Positions 1 to 6,322 are shown, counted from the first letter of the stretch. The stretch is 7,254 bases of DNA from Lachnoclostridium sp. UBA739 (GCA_002297865.1 DBKX01000394.1:1-7254), one strand, 5' to 3'. Notes: a model not told the origin generated them from the sequence alone. Numbers and translations are program-made.

Positions 1-176
1 ATCCCAAGTGCTATACAGTATACTAAATTTTTGTCACCAATTTTTTCTGCAATCATCTCTTCACTGGAAATACCATTTAGTACGGAAATGATAATGGTAT
101 TTTCAGCGACTACTGGTTTCATCATTTCCAAGGCATCATTAAGGCCATTGTATTTGGTGGCTACTTTAATTCTCAT
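1..176 (-). pseudogene. Truncated PanE/ApbA-family ketopantoate reductase fragment (runs off left edge)
   Basis: The minus-strand frame reads MRIKVATKYNGLNDALEM, then VLNGISSEEMIAEKIG and LVYCIALG before leaving the window. The run ATKYNGL..AL..MKP, followed by an xLNGISSEE segment and a VYCxAxG strand, matches the middle of 2-dehydropantoate 2-reductase family proteins. These make pantoate for coenzyme A or act as related 2-oxo acid reductases. Intact members have about 70 more N-terminal residues with the GxGxxG dinucleotide-binding motif. Here the frame has only a few non-homologous codons upstream and meets a stop near 269, so the cofactor-binding half is missing. A GGAG sits about 6 bases before the ATG at 176; in-frame ATGs also exist at 188 and 209. 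It points the same way as the RiPP operon but lies beyond that operon's terminator. I call it a broken 5' end, probably a rearrangement junction. The 3' half is not visible. Confidence 0.6.
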
Positions 177-227
177 TCTGCTCTCCATTTTCTTTTGAAT
201 TTGTTGCATGTAAAATGCACTGGTGAC

Positions 228-236
228 ATTATAGCA
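228..236 (-). promoter_or_regulatory. Possible extended -10 promoter in front of the PanE fragment
   Basis: Read on the minus strand, TGCTATAAT is a perfect TATAAT with the TG of an extended -10 element. It lies about 50 bases before the ATG at 176. No good -35 hexamer is present at the right distance. It may be a chance AT-rich match at a rearrangement junction, or it may drive the truncated gene. Confidence 0.3.
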
Positions 237-280
237 TATGGGTGGGGGTGTATAGGATTGGTTTAACTAGAATCTCACGC

Positions 281-319
281 AAAAGAAAAGAACGAGGTTT
301 AGCGGTGCAAACCTCATTC
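281..319 (-). terminator. Rho-independent terminator of the RiPP operon
   Basis: On the minus strand the arms GAATGAGGTTT (319-309) and AAACCTCGTTC (300-290) form an 11-bp stem with one complete 7-bp GAGGTTT/AAACCTC core. The loop is 8 bases. TTTTCTTTT follows directly. It starts 24 bases after the exporter's stop codon, so it marks the end of the operon and insulates the PanE fragment. Confidence 0.85.
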
Positions 320-342
320 AAAACCGATACCTGTTCTAGATA

Positions 343-1611
343 TTACTCCTCTTTGCCTAGATTTCTAAGGCTAGACCGTGAAAAGAATAATAAAGCACAT
401 ATAATTGCTATAAAACCAGCCAGCAAATACATACATCTGAAATTCAGATTCTCTCTGCCCAGAACATTTCGAAGCATAATAGCCAACGCATGTTCTGATT
501 TCAAAAATCTTGGCACCAGATGATCCGTTACTGGACCAATTATAAAATATGCTACTGGCACAATGCACTTAGATACCATACTCCGTGCCGCATACACTCT
601 TCCCTGCAGTTCCGTTGGTGTTTTGATAATCCATAATGTTCCCGCCATTGTATTTACAATAGGGGTAACAAACAGAAGCAAAAACTGTCCTATTATCATA
701 TAAATAACATAATTACCCATTCCTGTAATCAGTAATGCCAAACCTGCCACACATGCGGAACAAAAAATTGCAGAACTATATGTAAGTTTTATATCACGCT
801 TCGTAACATAGATACTGCCAAGAAAAATGCCAATACCTGCTGCCATCTGTACCATTCCCATACCCACACTCACTGAAATGGATAACGCAAGAGGCTCTGT
901 TAATGAAGAAGCTATATTCATTAGAAAATTGAATATGGCGAAGAAACACAGAAGCAATGTTAATCCTCTCTGCTTAAAAATGAAGAGAAATCCAGAATGC
1001 ATGTGTGTATTTTTCTTCTCTTTTGCTTGCCTTAAGCTGCCTTCATCATAGAAGTTATGTGCTGGAATACAGCTAAATAAAAGCATCGCCACAATAAAAC
1101 TCATCAAATCTATAACAAGAAGTCCTCTTAATCCCATCGGATAATACAAAAATCCTGCACAGACAGGAGCAATAATACTACCAATAGAATCAATAATCTG
1201 ATTCATACCGTTCGCTTTCTTAAGAAATTTTTCCTCAACTAAAGTTGATAGAGATGCCTGATACGCATTGTTATCAAACAGATTCGCCGTAGAATTCAGA
1301 AAATTGAATATACAAATAACTCCCAGATTATATCTTCCCAATACCAAATACGCAAACAGCATTAAGGTCGTAAATGCTGCAAAGGAGTCTGCGATAATAA
1401 TTATTTTCTTTCTATTATAACGGTCACATATCATTCCGCTTAACGGTGCAAACAGAATCGCAGGTAAAATAGTACATAGCAGTACAATAGCCATTGGTGT
1501 TGCTTTTCCCGTCTTCTCAAATACCCATACACTAACTCCAAATGTAGTAAGGCTGCTCCCTAAAATCGAAATCATTCTTGCAAACCAGACTTTATAAAAA
1601 GATTTATTCAT
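343..1611 (-). CDS. MFS efflux transporter (MefA/MFS_3-like), putative peptide exporter or self-protection pump
   Basis: This is a 422-residue polytopic membrane protein with about 12 hydrophobic segments, the usual length for a major facilitator. MFS motif A is clear after the second segment: GMICDRYNRKK at about residues 59-69. A charged cytoplasmic loop (about 187-207, DEGSLRQAKEKK) separates the two six-helix halves. The segment ELQGRVYAAR (about 334-343) is typical of the MFS_3 group that includes macrolide efflux (MefA) and enterobactin export (EntS) proteins. I chose the ATG at 1611: GAGG lies about 9 bases upstream, and translation of the preceding gene stops at 1604, so the two overlap by 8 bases. 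Starts at 1626 or 1632 would add residues inside the upstream gene. As the last gene of the operon, it most likely exports the finished peptide or protects the producer. The substrate is inferred from context only. Confidence 0.9.
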   Translation of the reverse strand: MNKSFYKVWFARMISILGSSLTTFGVSVWVFEKTGKATPMAIVLLCTILPAILFAPLSGMICDRYNRKKIIIIADSFAAFTTLMLFAYLVLGRYNLGVICIFNFLNSTANLFDNNAYQASLSTLVEEKFLKKANGMNQIIDSIGSIIAPVCAGFLYYPMGLRGLLVIDLMSFIVAMLLFSCIPAHNFYDEGSLRQAKEKKNTHMHSGFLFIFKQRGLTLLLCFFAIFNFLMNIASSLTEPLALSISVSVGMGMVQMAAGIGIFLGSIYVTKRDIKLTYSSAIFCSACVAGLALLITGMGNYVIYMIIGQFLLLFVTPIVNTMAGTLWIIKTPTELQGRVYAARSMVSKCIVPVAYFIIGPVTDHLVPRFLKSEHALAIMLRNVLGRENLNFRCMYLLAGFIAIICALLFFSRSSLRNLGKEE

Positions 1612-4600
1612 ATTCCTCGTCCTCATCTTCAAACATTTTTTTCATTTCTTCATTTACTTTGCGTAATGCTTGTTCCGAAAAAACATTGTCTTTTTCAAAC
1701 CAATGATTCACTTGCAATTCCACAAATTTCACTTTTGCTTTTTCTTTTATCTTGTTGTATACATTCTTATGAGCATCAAAATCAATTAAATAATCTTGTG
1801 TTCCAGCAAGCATAAGAACCGGTACACTTAACTCTGACAGACTAGCTTCAAAATCAACGTCATACAGTTCCTGTGCATATTGATACACATGCCCCATGAA
1901 CATATCTTCCGAATCAAAATATGAAATATCTTCCTTGTTTTGTTGAAGTATCTGTTGTACGGTAAGCTTTTCTTCTAATAACTTGTATAGAATGCTTTCA
2001 TACTCCTTAATGCTTGTCTTTATTTTCTCAATACTTAATCCTTGTAATCTTTGCTGACGTAATTGATTCTTTATCAGATAAGTAAACAGATCTGGATAAA
2101 CTGTATCAAAAATAACGATCCCCTTTACCTCATCCTGCATTTTCTGTGCGATTAATGAAGAGATAATTCCTCCAATACTATATCCCCAAAGATATACCGA
2201 ATACCCTTCATCCGACAGCTGTTTTACTAATTCCCTGTACAAATCAACAATTTCGAAAAATGAGTATTCTTGGCAATCTCTTCCTTGACTGTCTCCATTA
2301 CCATATAAGTCCAGTCTGACAACTTCAAAAATCATGTCACTCATTCCATATATCAGTTTCTTATACACATCATTTGGATGTTCTTGAAAATCTATTGATG
2401 AACATTCAATTCCCTGAATAAACACAAGAGCTTTCTTTGTATTTGCAATATTGGAGTTTCTTGTCCATATTGTGCGAAAATAATTATTTTCAAATTCTAT
2501 TTCAGAATATTCTGTAATATATCCTTCTACATATTCATACGGAATTTCTATTAAAGATTCCTCTATGCTCATCTTATGGTTTGTTCTGACAATATTAATC
2601 GAAACTGAATCTTTCCTTACGCTTTGACGGATTATTTTCTGAATTGAACCAGAGTCTTTTATCCTTACGGATTCAATCTGGCTAATTATATCTCCTTCTT
2701 TTAAATTAGACTCAGCTTTGCATACCTTTGTTACTTTGATCCCATCGTTCTCTGTTTCGTACTGGATTCCAAGTTTTTTTCTTCTGCTAAGTTTTGAATC
2801 TGCCACCAGAATTCCTTCTGCAAAAAGGAATTTAAATGTATTATATAATCCAGTCTGTATCCCCATCTCTTTCAATGGTGTAACTGTGTCTAATGCCAGA
2901 ATGTAATCTCTTGCATCCGAGGATATCTCATATATCTCTTCTTTCGTAGAATTATAAATATAACAATGTTCTTTCTCATCCAGACTGTTTCTGAACCAGT
3001 TATATTGAGACATAAAAATCGTACAATCGTTTGCAAGTCTAAAAATCTTTTTTTCATCAAACCTATTATTATTTGTTTTCATACACATTTCAATTGGAAG
3101 CTGCACCAGATGATTCCATGACAATACACGGTTAGAGAAAAACTGTTTTAAATCATGATCCTGATAAATTTCGTTCAAAAGCACCTCTGCTTTCTGTTCT
3201 CCCATTCCTTTCTCTGGTTCAAAATGATCGAAGTAACTAAGAAGTGCTTTTGCTGGCTTAATGTGAATGAAATACTCTGATGGATTCTTATGTACAGGAC
3301 ATCCCTTTAAAAGCATAAACGCTCCAGCACCTAAATACTGGATATTTTTCTTATTCTCTTTTAATAGCCTTATGGTGTCATTTGCCTCTTCTTCTGTCTC
3401 TGTTGGGAAACCGACAAAAAACATTGGCATAGAACGAATCTGAGCTTTCCTGAAATTCTGAAGTATTTCCTGGATTAAAGTTCTTGTAGTTCCCTTCTTC
3501 ATGATCCGCAAAACACGATCATTACCTGACTCCAACCCCCATAAAACAAGCTCGCAGCCACCTTGTTTCAAGTAACATGCAAATCTGTCTTCTTTGATAA
3601 TCTGTTCAAACCTCATTTCCCCAAACCAGTGAAATCCATATTGCTTTTCCTGTATTTCTTTCGCCAGATGATATGCCACTATTGGAGGTATCGCTTCATC
3701 CACAAAGAAAAAACAATCCGCTTTATACTTTCTATTGAGCAGTTTTAAATCTTTAATAACGTTTTTATGCATCTCATGAAAAGGTCTCCGTTCTATGCAT
3801 TGACTCTTATAGGCATGGTACGAACAAAACGTACATTTTCCCCAATAGCATCCAGAAGATAATGCATATGGCAATACCCTCTTATACGTCAGGTATCTGT
3901 CTAAATCAAAATCATCAAAATCAGGGCATTTTCTGATTATTTTCTTTGTCTTTCTGCCAGAGTCTATAAAATGTTTCCCTTTTTTTATCCAGCAACCTGC
4001 AATATTTTCCATAGTTCCTTTTTTTGCAATCTGACTCCACACTTCTTCACCTTCATCGGGTATAACAGCGTCAAAATAACCCGTTAATAAATCGTATTTT
4101 TCAGGTTCACTACGAAAAGATGAGAAGAATGAACCACCTGCCACAATCTTTATCTGTTTGCTTTGCATCCTGATAACATTAGCCAGTGCAAATGCTGCTA
4201 TTAGCTGCTGAGAATAACTTATTGAAATTCCAACATAACTTGTTCTGTCTGAAATATACTTTTGAATGTTTTCTTCAAAAAAAGAACACAATGGATTATA
4301 TCTTCTATCTGCTGATAATGTTGTTACATCAGAAAAACTATACTCGCTTCCTGGAAACACTATCTTTTGGTATGCGACTACTGTCGGATAATATGGAATA
4401 CTGAATAACTTTAGTGCATGCTCAATAATTGATACATTTTTTCTATATGATTCCCATTCTTTATATGTACTACGCTGTTTCAGCTTCTCGACAGCATCTA
4501 CTACATTAGCTTTTACGTATTCTGCATCTATCCTACATTCAAAAAAAAACCGGTATTTATCAGGTTCCTTTTCAAAATTACTTTTATCTTCCAAAAAACC

Positions 4601-4783
4601 AGCTAAATACTCATAACTTTTATTCAGTTTTTCTTGACTGATACAATCATAAAAAAAATCCAGCCCTGCATCAAATAATTTAACTTTCTGGGAATCCTTA
4701 TCTGAAAGGTAACCTTTTAATTGTCCAATTCCAAGTGGCGGTGCTGTTAAATCCGCCATTGGCAACGAAATTAAATGAATCAT
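1604..4783 (-). CDS. Multidomain B12-binding radical SAM / PDZ / alpha-beta hydrolase fusion enzyme
   Basis: A 1059-residue protein. Residues about 1-270 form a cobalamin-binding-like Rossmann domain: PPLGIGQLKGYL near the start, VGISISYSQQ, IVAGGSFFS and IPDEGEE. The radical SAM domain follows (about 295-530), with the cluster site C312-x4-C317-x2-C320 (GCYWGKCTFC), FVDEAIPP, GLESGNDRVLRIMKKGTT and FVGFPTETEEE, as in B12-dependent radical SAM methylases. Residues about 605-662 resemble a PqqD/RRE-type winged helix. A PDZ domain lies at about 667-745 (LGI, NLKEGDIISQI, VSINIVR). An alpha/beta-hydrolase occupies about 755-1050, with nucleophile elbow GYSIGG (Ser869) and probable Asp997 (GTQD) and His1027 (NHW). 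The ATG at 4783 is preferred: AGAGGA stands about 9 bases upstream and the ATG overlaps the previous stop as ATGA. Likely role: C- or other methylation of the precursor, plus peptide capture and hydrolysis. The fused chain has no frameshift. The specific reaction is unknown. Confidence 0.88.
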   Translation of the reverse strand: MIHLISLPMADLTAPPLGIGQLKGYLSDKDSQKVKLFDAGLDFFYDCISQEKLNKSYEYLAGFLEDKSNFEKEPDKYRFFFECRIDAEYVKANVVDAVEKLKQRSTYKEWESYRKNVSIIEHALKLFSIPYYPTVVAYQKIVFPGSEYSFSDVTTLSADRRYNPLCSFFEENIQKYISDRTSYVGISISYSQQLIAAFALANVIRMQSKQIKIVAGGSFFSSFRSEPEKYDLLTGYFDAVIPDEGEEVWSQIAKKGTMENIAGCWIKKGKHFIDSGRKTKKIIRKCPDFDDFDLDRYLTYKRVLPYALSSGCYWGKCTFCSYHAYKSQCIERRPFHEMHKNVIKDLKLLNRKYKADCFFFVDEAIPPIVAYHLAKEIQEKQYGFHWFGEMRFEQIIKEDRFACYLKQGGCELVLWGLESGNDRVLRIMKKGTTRTLIQEILQNFRKAQIRSMPMFFVGFPTETEEEANDTIRLLKENKKNIQYLGAGAFMLLKGCPVHKNPSEYFIHIKPAKALLSYFDHFEPEKGMGEQKAEVLLNEIYQDHDLKQFFSNRVLSWNHLVQLPIEMCMKTNNNRFDEKKIFRLANDCTIFMSQYNWFRNSLDEKEHCYIYNSTKEEIYEISSDARDYILALDTVTPLKEMGIQTGLYNTFKFLFAEGILVADSKLSRRKKLGIQYETENDGIKVTKVCKAESNLKEGDIISQIESVRIKDSGSIQKIIRQSVRKDSVSINIVRTNHKMSIEESLIEIPYEYVEGYITEYSEIEFENNYFRTIWTRNSNIANTKKALVFIQGIECSSIDFQEHPNDVYKKLIYGMSDMIFEVVRLDLYGNGDSQGRDCQEYSFFEIVDLYRELVKQLSDEGYSVYLWGYSIGGIISSLIAQKMQDEVKGIVIFDTVYPDLFTYLIKNQLRQQRLQGLSIEKIKTSIKEYESILYKLLEEKLTVQQILQQNKEDISYFDSEDMFMGHVYQYAQELYDVDFEASLSELSVPVLMLAGTQDYLIDFDAHKNVYNKIKEKAKVKFVELQVNHWFEKDNVFSEQALRKVNEEMKKMFEDEDEEYE

Positions 4784-5850
4784 TGTTCCTTTTCCTCTAG
4801 TTGATGCAGACAATACTCATTCATGTTTACAGAACCACTTGTATTAAATGCAAGGGTTGTACATCCTGCTCGGCATACCTCGCCATACTTGCACCCCTTA
4901 CAGTTCTCTTCAAGTTTCTCTACGTTAAACTTTCTATTATATGAAAATGCATTTTTAGAATTCCATATTTCAGATAAACTGCTTTCGAGATAATTTCCTT
5001 CAATAAATGTATCATCCTGCAAAGACAGACATCCTTTTATATTTCCATTAGATTCCATTGATACACCACGTATACCTGCCATACAGCCATAGAAAAATCT
5101 GTTTCCATCTGTACTTACGTTATTTCTCAGCGAAAGCTCGCTCTTTGAACAATACCCGATGGAATCCGCCACTGTTATTTCCACCAGTTTTCTTTCCTTG
5201 GCACTTAAAATAAAGGATTCAATCTCTTTCAGCTGGTTTGGTTTTATAACCTTTTCTTTGTTCTCTTTCAGTTTGCCCATGGGAATTCCAAGCTGAAGCT
5301 GCCAAAATCCAATTTTTTCTTTTCCTAATATTTTCTCTACTGCCGGTAAAAGTTTTAAATTATCGTTCATTATGGTAGTAATTATATTAACTTGGACATT
5401 CTGCTTTTTTAATAAAGAAATCGCACCTATTACTTTATCATAAGCCTTCTCATTTCCTCTAAGCTCATTGTGGAATTCCCTATCACCATCAAGAGATAAA
5501 GCAACTAACGTAATTCCTGCTTCTTTTATCCGTTTTGCAGTATTATCATCAATCAGCATCCCATTTGATATCATAGATAGCTGAAATTCTCTCTCGCTTG
5601 CATATCTTGCGACTTCTTCCCAGTATTCACACAAAAGCGGTTCTCCGCCAACCAGTCCTAACCGTTTTCCTCCTAACGACTTCAATTCATCAATAAATTG
5701 AAAAACCTCATTTTTTGTAAGGGTTCTTCCTTTACGAACTTCCTTATATCCATTTAGACTTGAACCACAATGTTTACAATTCAAGTTACATTTAAAACCT
5801 AATTCCAGTAAACAGTTTTCTGGTATATATTCAATGTTATTTGTAATCAT
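4780..5850 (-). CDS. Radical SAM/SPASM peptide maturase
   Basis: A 356-residue enzyme expected to use a [4Fe-4S] cluster and S-adenosylmethionine to make radical modifications on the neighbouring peptide. The radical SAM site is C21-x3-C25-x2-C28 (CNLNCKHC), with GGEP at 68-71 for SAM binding and SLDG at 119-122. The C-terminal SPASM domain is complete: C256, C274 (NGNIKGC), C317-x2-C320-x5-C326-x3-C330 (CKGCKYGEVCRAGC) and C347, enough ligands for two auxiliary clusters. The frame extends to a TTG at 5871, but GGAAGG lies 9 bases before the ATG at 5850, so I use that start. It is the second gene of the operon, 98 bases after the precursor and separated by a strong hairpin. It overlaps the next gene as ATGA. 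SPASM enzymes beside small peptides install thioether, C-C or ether links. With no cysteine in the peptide, a thioether is unlikely and a C-C or C-O crosslink is more plausible (inference). It lacks an obvious N-terminal RRE domain. Confidence 0.92.
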   Translation of the reverse strand: MITNNIEYIPENCLLELGFKCNLNCKHCGSSLNGYKEVRKGRTLTKNEVFQFIDELKSLGGKRLGLVGGEPLLCEYWEEVARYASEREFQLSMISNGMLIDDNTAKRIKEAGITLVALSLDGDREFHNELRGNEKAYDKVIGAISLLKKQNVQVNIITTIMNDNLKLLPAVEKILGKEKIGFWQLQLGIPMGKLKENKEKVIKPNQLKEIESFILSAKERKLVEITVADSIGYCSKSELSLRNNVSTDGNRFFYGCMAGIRGVSMESNGNIKGCLSLQDDTFIEGNYLESSLSEIWNSKNAFSYNRKFNVEKLEENCKGCKYGEVCRAGCTTLAFNTSGSVNMNEYCLHQLEEKEQ

Positions 5851-5874
5851 ATAAGTATTCCTTCCATTCAAAGA

Positions 5875-5908
5875 TTAAGCACACAGCGTATTCTCGCTGT
5901 GTGCTTAA
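5875..5908 (-). promoter_or_regulatory. Intercistronic 14-bp hairpin between precursor and maturase
   Basis: A perfect inverted repeat: TTAAGCACACAGCG, a 6-base loop, then CGCTGTGTGCTTAA. On the minus transcript it starts 40 bases after the precursor stop and ends 10 bases before the maturase Shine-Dalgarno site. Only a poor T run (TCTTTG) follows, so it is probably a leaky attenuator or an mRNA-stabilising or processing stem that keeps the precursor transcript in excess over the enzymes. A complete stop for transcription is less likely, because no promoter is evident downstream. Confidence 0.8.
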
Positions 5909-5948
5909 ATAAAATGTTTGGCAACGTTATGTATGAATCGTGCAGTAA

Positions 5949-6110
5949 TTACATTTCATTATTGTTTGTTTCTGCTCTATCTCCTGCACCATATGCCCAA
6001 ATTACAGAAGCAGAACCATTTAATACTCTAGCAAAGTTTCCTTTCTTAACCTGTTCATCAACATTTGCGATTGCATTGTCAAGATCTAATGATTTATTCA
6101 AATCACTCAT
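5949..6110 (-). CDS. Putative RiPP precursor peptide (53 aa, cysteine-free)
   Basis: A 53-residue minus-strand frame starting MSDLNKSLDLDNAIANVDEQ and ending ETNNNEM. GAGAGG stands 10 bases before the ATG. A TAGACA/TATAAT promoter places the transcription start about 37 bases upstream. The first 23 or so residues are acidic and likely helical (D3, D9, D11, D18, E19), as expected of a leader. The following region, KKGNFARVLNGSASVIWAY then GAGDR, is hydrophobic and Gly/Ala/Ser-rich, with the only Trp (38) and Tyr (40). There is no cysteine, so lanthionine or sactionine chemistry is not possible, and there is no GG-type cleavage site before the core. Being first in an operon with two radical SAM enzymes and an exporter is the main support for the precursor role. 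I do not recognise the family, and the leader/core border is unknown. Confidence 0.8.
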   Translation of the reverse strand: MSDLNKSLDLDNAIANVDEQVKKGNFARVLNGSASVIWAYGAGDRAETNNNEM

Positions 6111-6153
6111 ATTCTCACATCCTCTCTTCTATAAAAAAACAATTAATATAATC

Positions 6154-6182
6154 ATTATACCATTAAGCACAATATTTGTCTA
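6154..6182 (-). promoter_or_regulatory. Sigma-A promoter of the RiPP operon
   Basis: On the minus strand TAGACA (6182-6177, one mismatch to TTGACA) is followed by a 17-base spacer and a perfect TATAAT (6159-6154). A start near 6147 gives a leader of about 37 bases before the precursor ATG. It is the only good promoter seen for the four genes. Confidence 0.75.
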
Positions 6183-6186
6183 TATC

Positions 6187-6209
6187 TTAGTTATTTCACG
6201 AATTACCAA
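6187..6209 (-). promoter_or_regulatory. Imperfect palindrome abutting the -35 box, possible operator
   Basis: TTGGTAATT, five bases, then AATAACTAA: 7 of 9 positions are symmetric. It ends 4 bases upstream of the -35 hexamer, the usual place for an activator dimer. No regulator gene is in the window, and AT-rich DNA yields such palindromes by chance, so this is tentative. Confidence 0.3.
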
Positions 6210-6276
6210 TATATTTGAAACTTGCCAGAATCCATTTCTTTACACTCTACTCCACTCACTAACACACCATCATAAT
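6201..6276 (-). pseudogene. Possible C-terminal tail of a gene cut by the IS element
   Basis: From the outer end of the insertion sequence, a minus-strand frame runs without a stop for about 24 codons, through VLVSGVECKEMDSGKFQIYW, to a TAA at 6203-6201. It has no start codon with a ribosome site near the IS edge. The stop falls just before the operon promoter, where an upstream gene would naturally end. The in-frame TAG just upstream is made by the IS end sequence itself. I cannot assign a family, and so short a frame may be accidental. Confidence 0.25.
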
Positions 6277-6284
6277 CCTAGATT
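6277..6284 (+). repeat. Proposed left terminal inverted repeat of the IS1380-like element
   Basis: CCTAGATT marks the likely junction between host DNA (ATAAT just outside) and the element. The support is family resemblance from memory and its position outside the subterminal hairpins. Only one end can be seen. Confidence 0.4.
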
Positions 6285-6322
6285 ATTCACAGCTTCGCTG
6301 TGAATGTGGCTAAAAGCCACAT
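6285..6322. repeat. Two tandem, overlapping hairpins just inside the IS end
   Basis: The first stem is ATTCACAGC / GCTGTGAAT (9 bp, loop TTC, 6285-6305). The second is ATGTGGCT / AGCCACAT (8 bp, loop AAA, 6304-6322). They share two bases, so both cannot be fully paired at once. No clear T run follows on either strand. In IS elements such subterminal stems often block transcription or translation reading in from outside, which would limit transposase expression. That role is inferred. Confidence 0.7.

Noticed and set aside
242..523. Plus-strand open frame of 93 codons
   Set aside because: It lies over the terminator and the 3' end of the MFS gene, has no ribosome site or recognisable protein features, and reads as an antisense shadow.
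5875..5908. Hairpin as a full rho-independent terminator after the precursor
   Set aside because: The following T run is too poor, and no second promoter is seen for the three downstream genes, so readthrough must occur.
5949..6110. Precursor as a lanthipeptide, sactipeptide or ranthipeptide
   Set aside because: The peptide contains no cysteine, so thioether chemistry cannot occur, and no LanM/LanB-type gene is present.
6202..6234. Ten-residue minus-strand frame MDSGKFQIYW as a signalling peptide
   Set aside because: It has a poor ribosome site and lies upstream of the mapped promoter. It is better explained as the tail of a longer interrupted frame.
5899..6303. Plus-strand open frame of 134 codons
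   Set aside because: It is antisense to the precursor gene and its promoter. No Shine-Dalgarno site or protein family is evident, and the minus strand explains the same DNA better.
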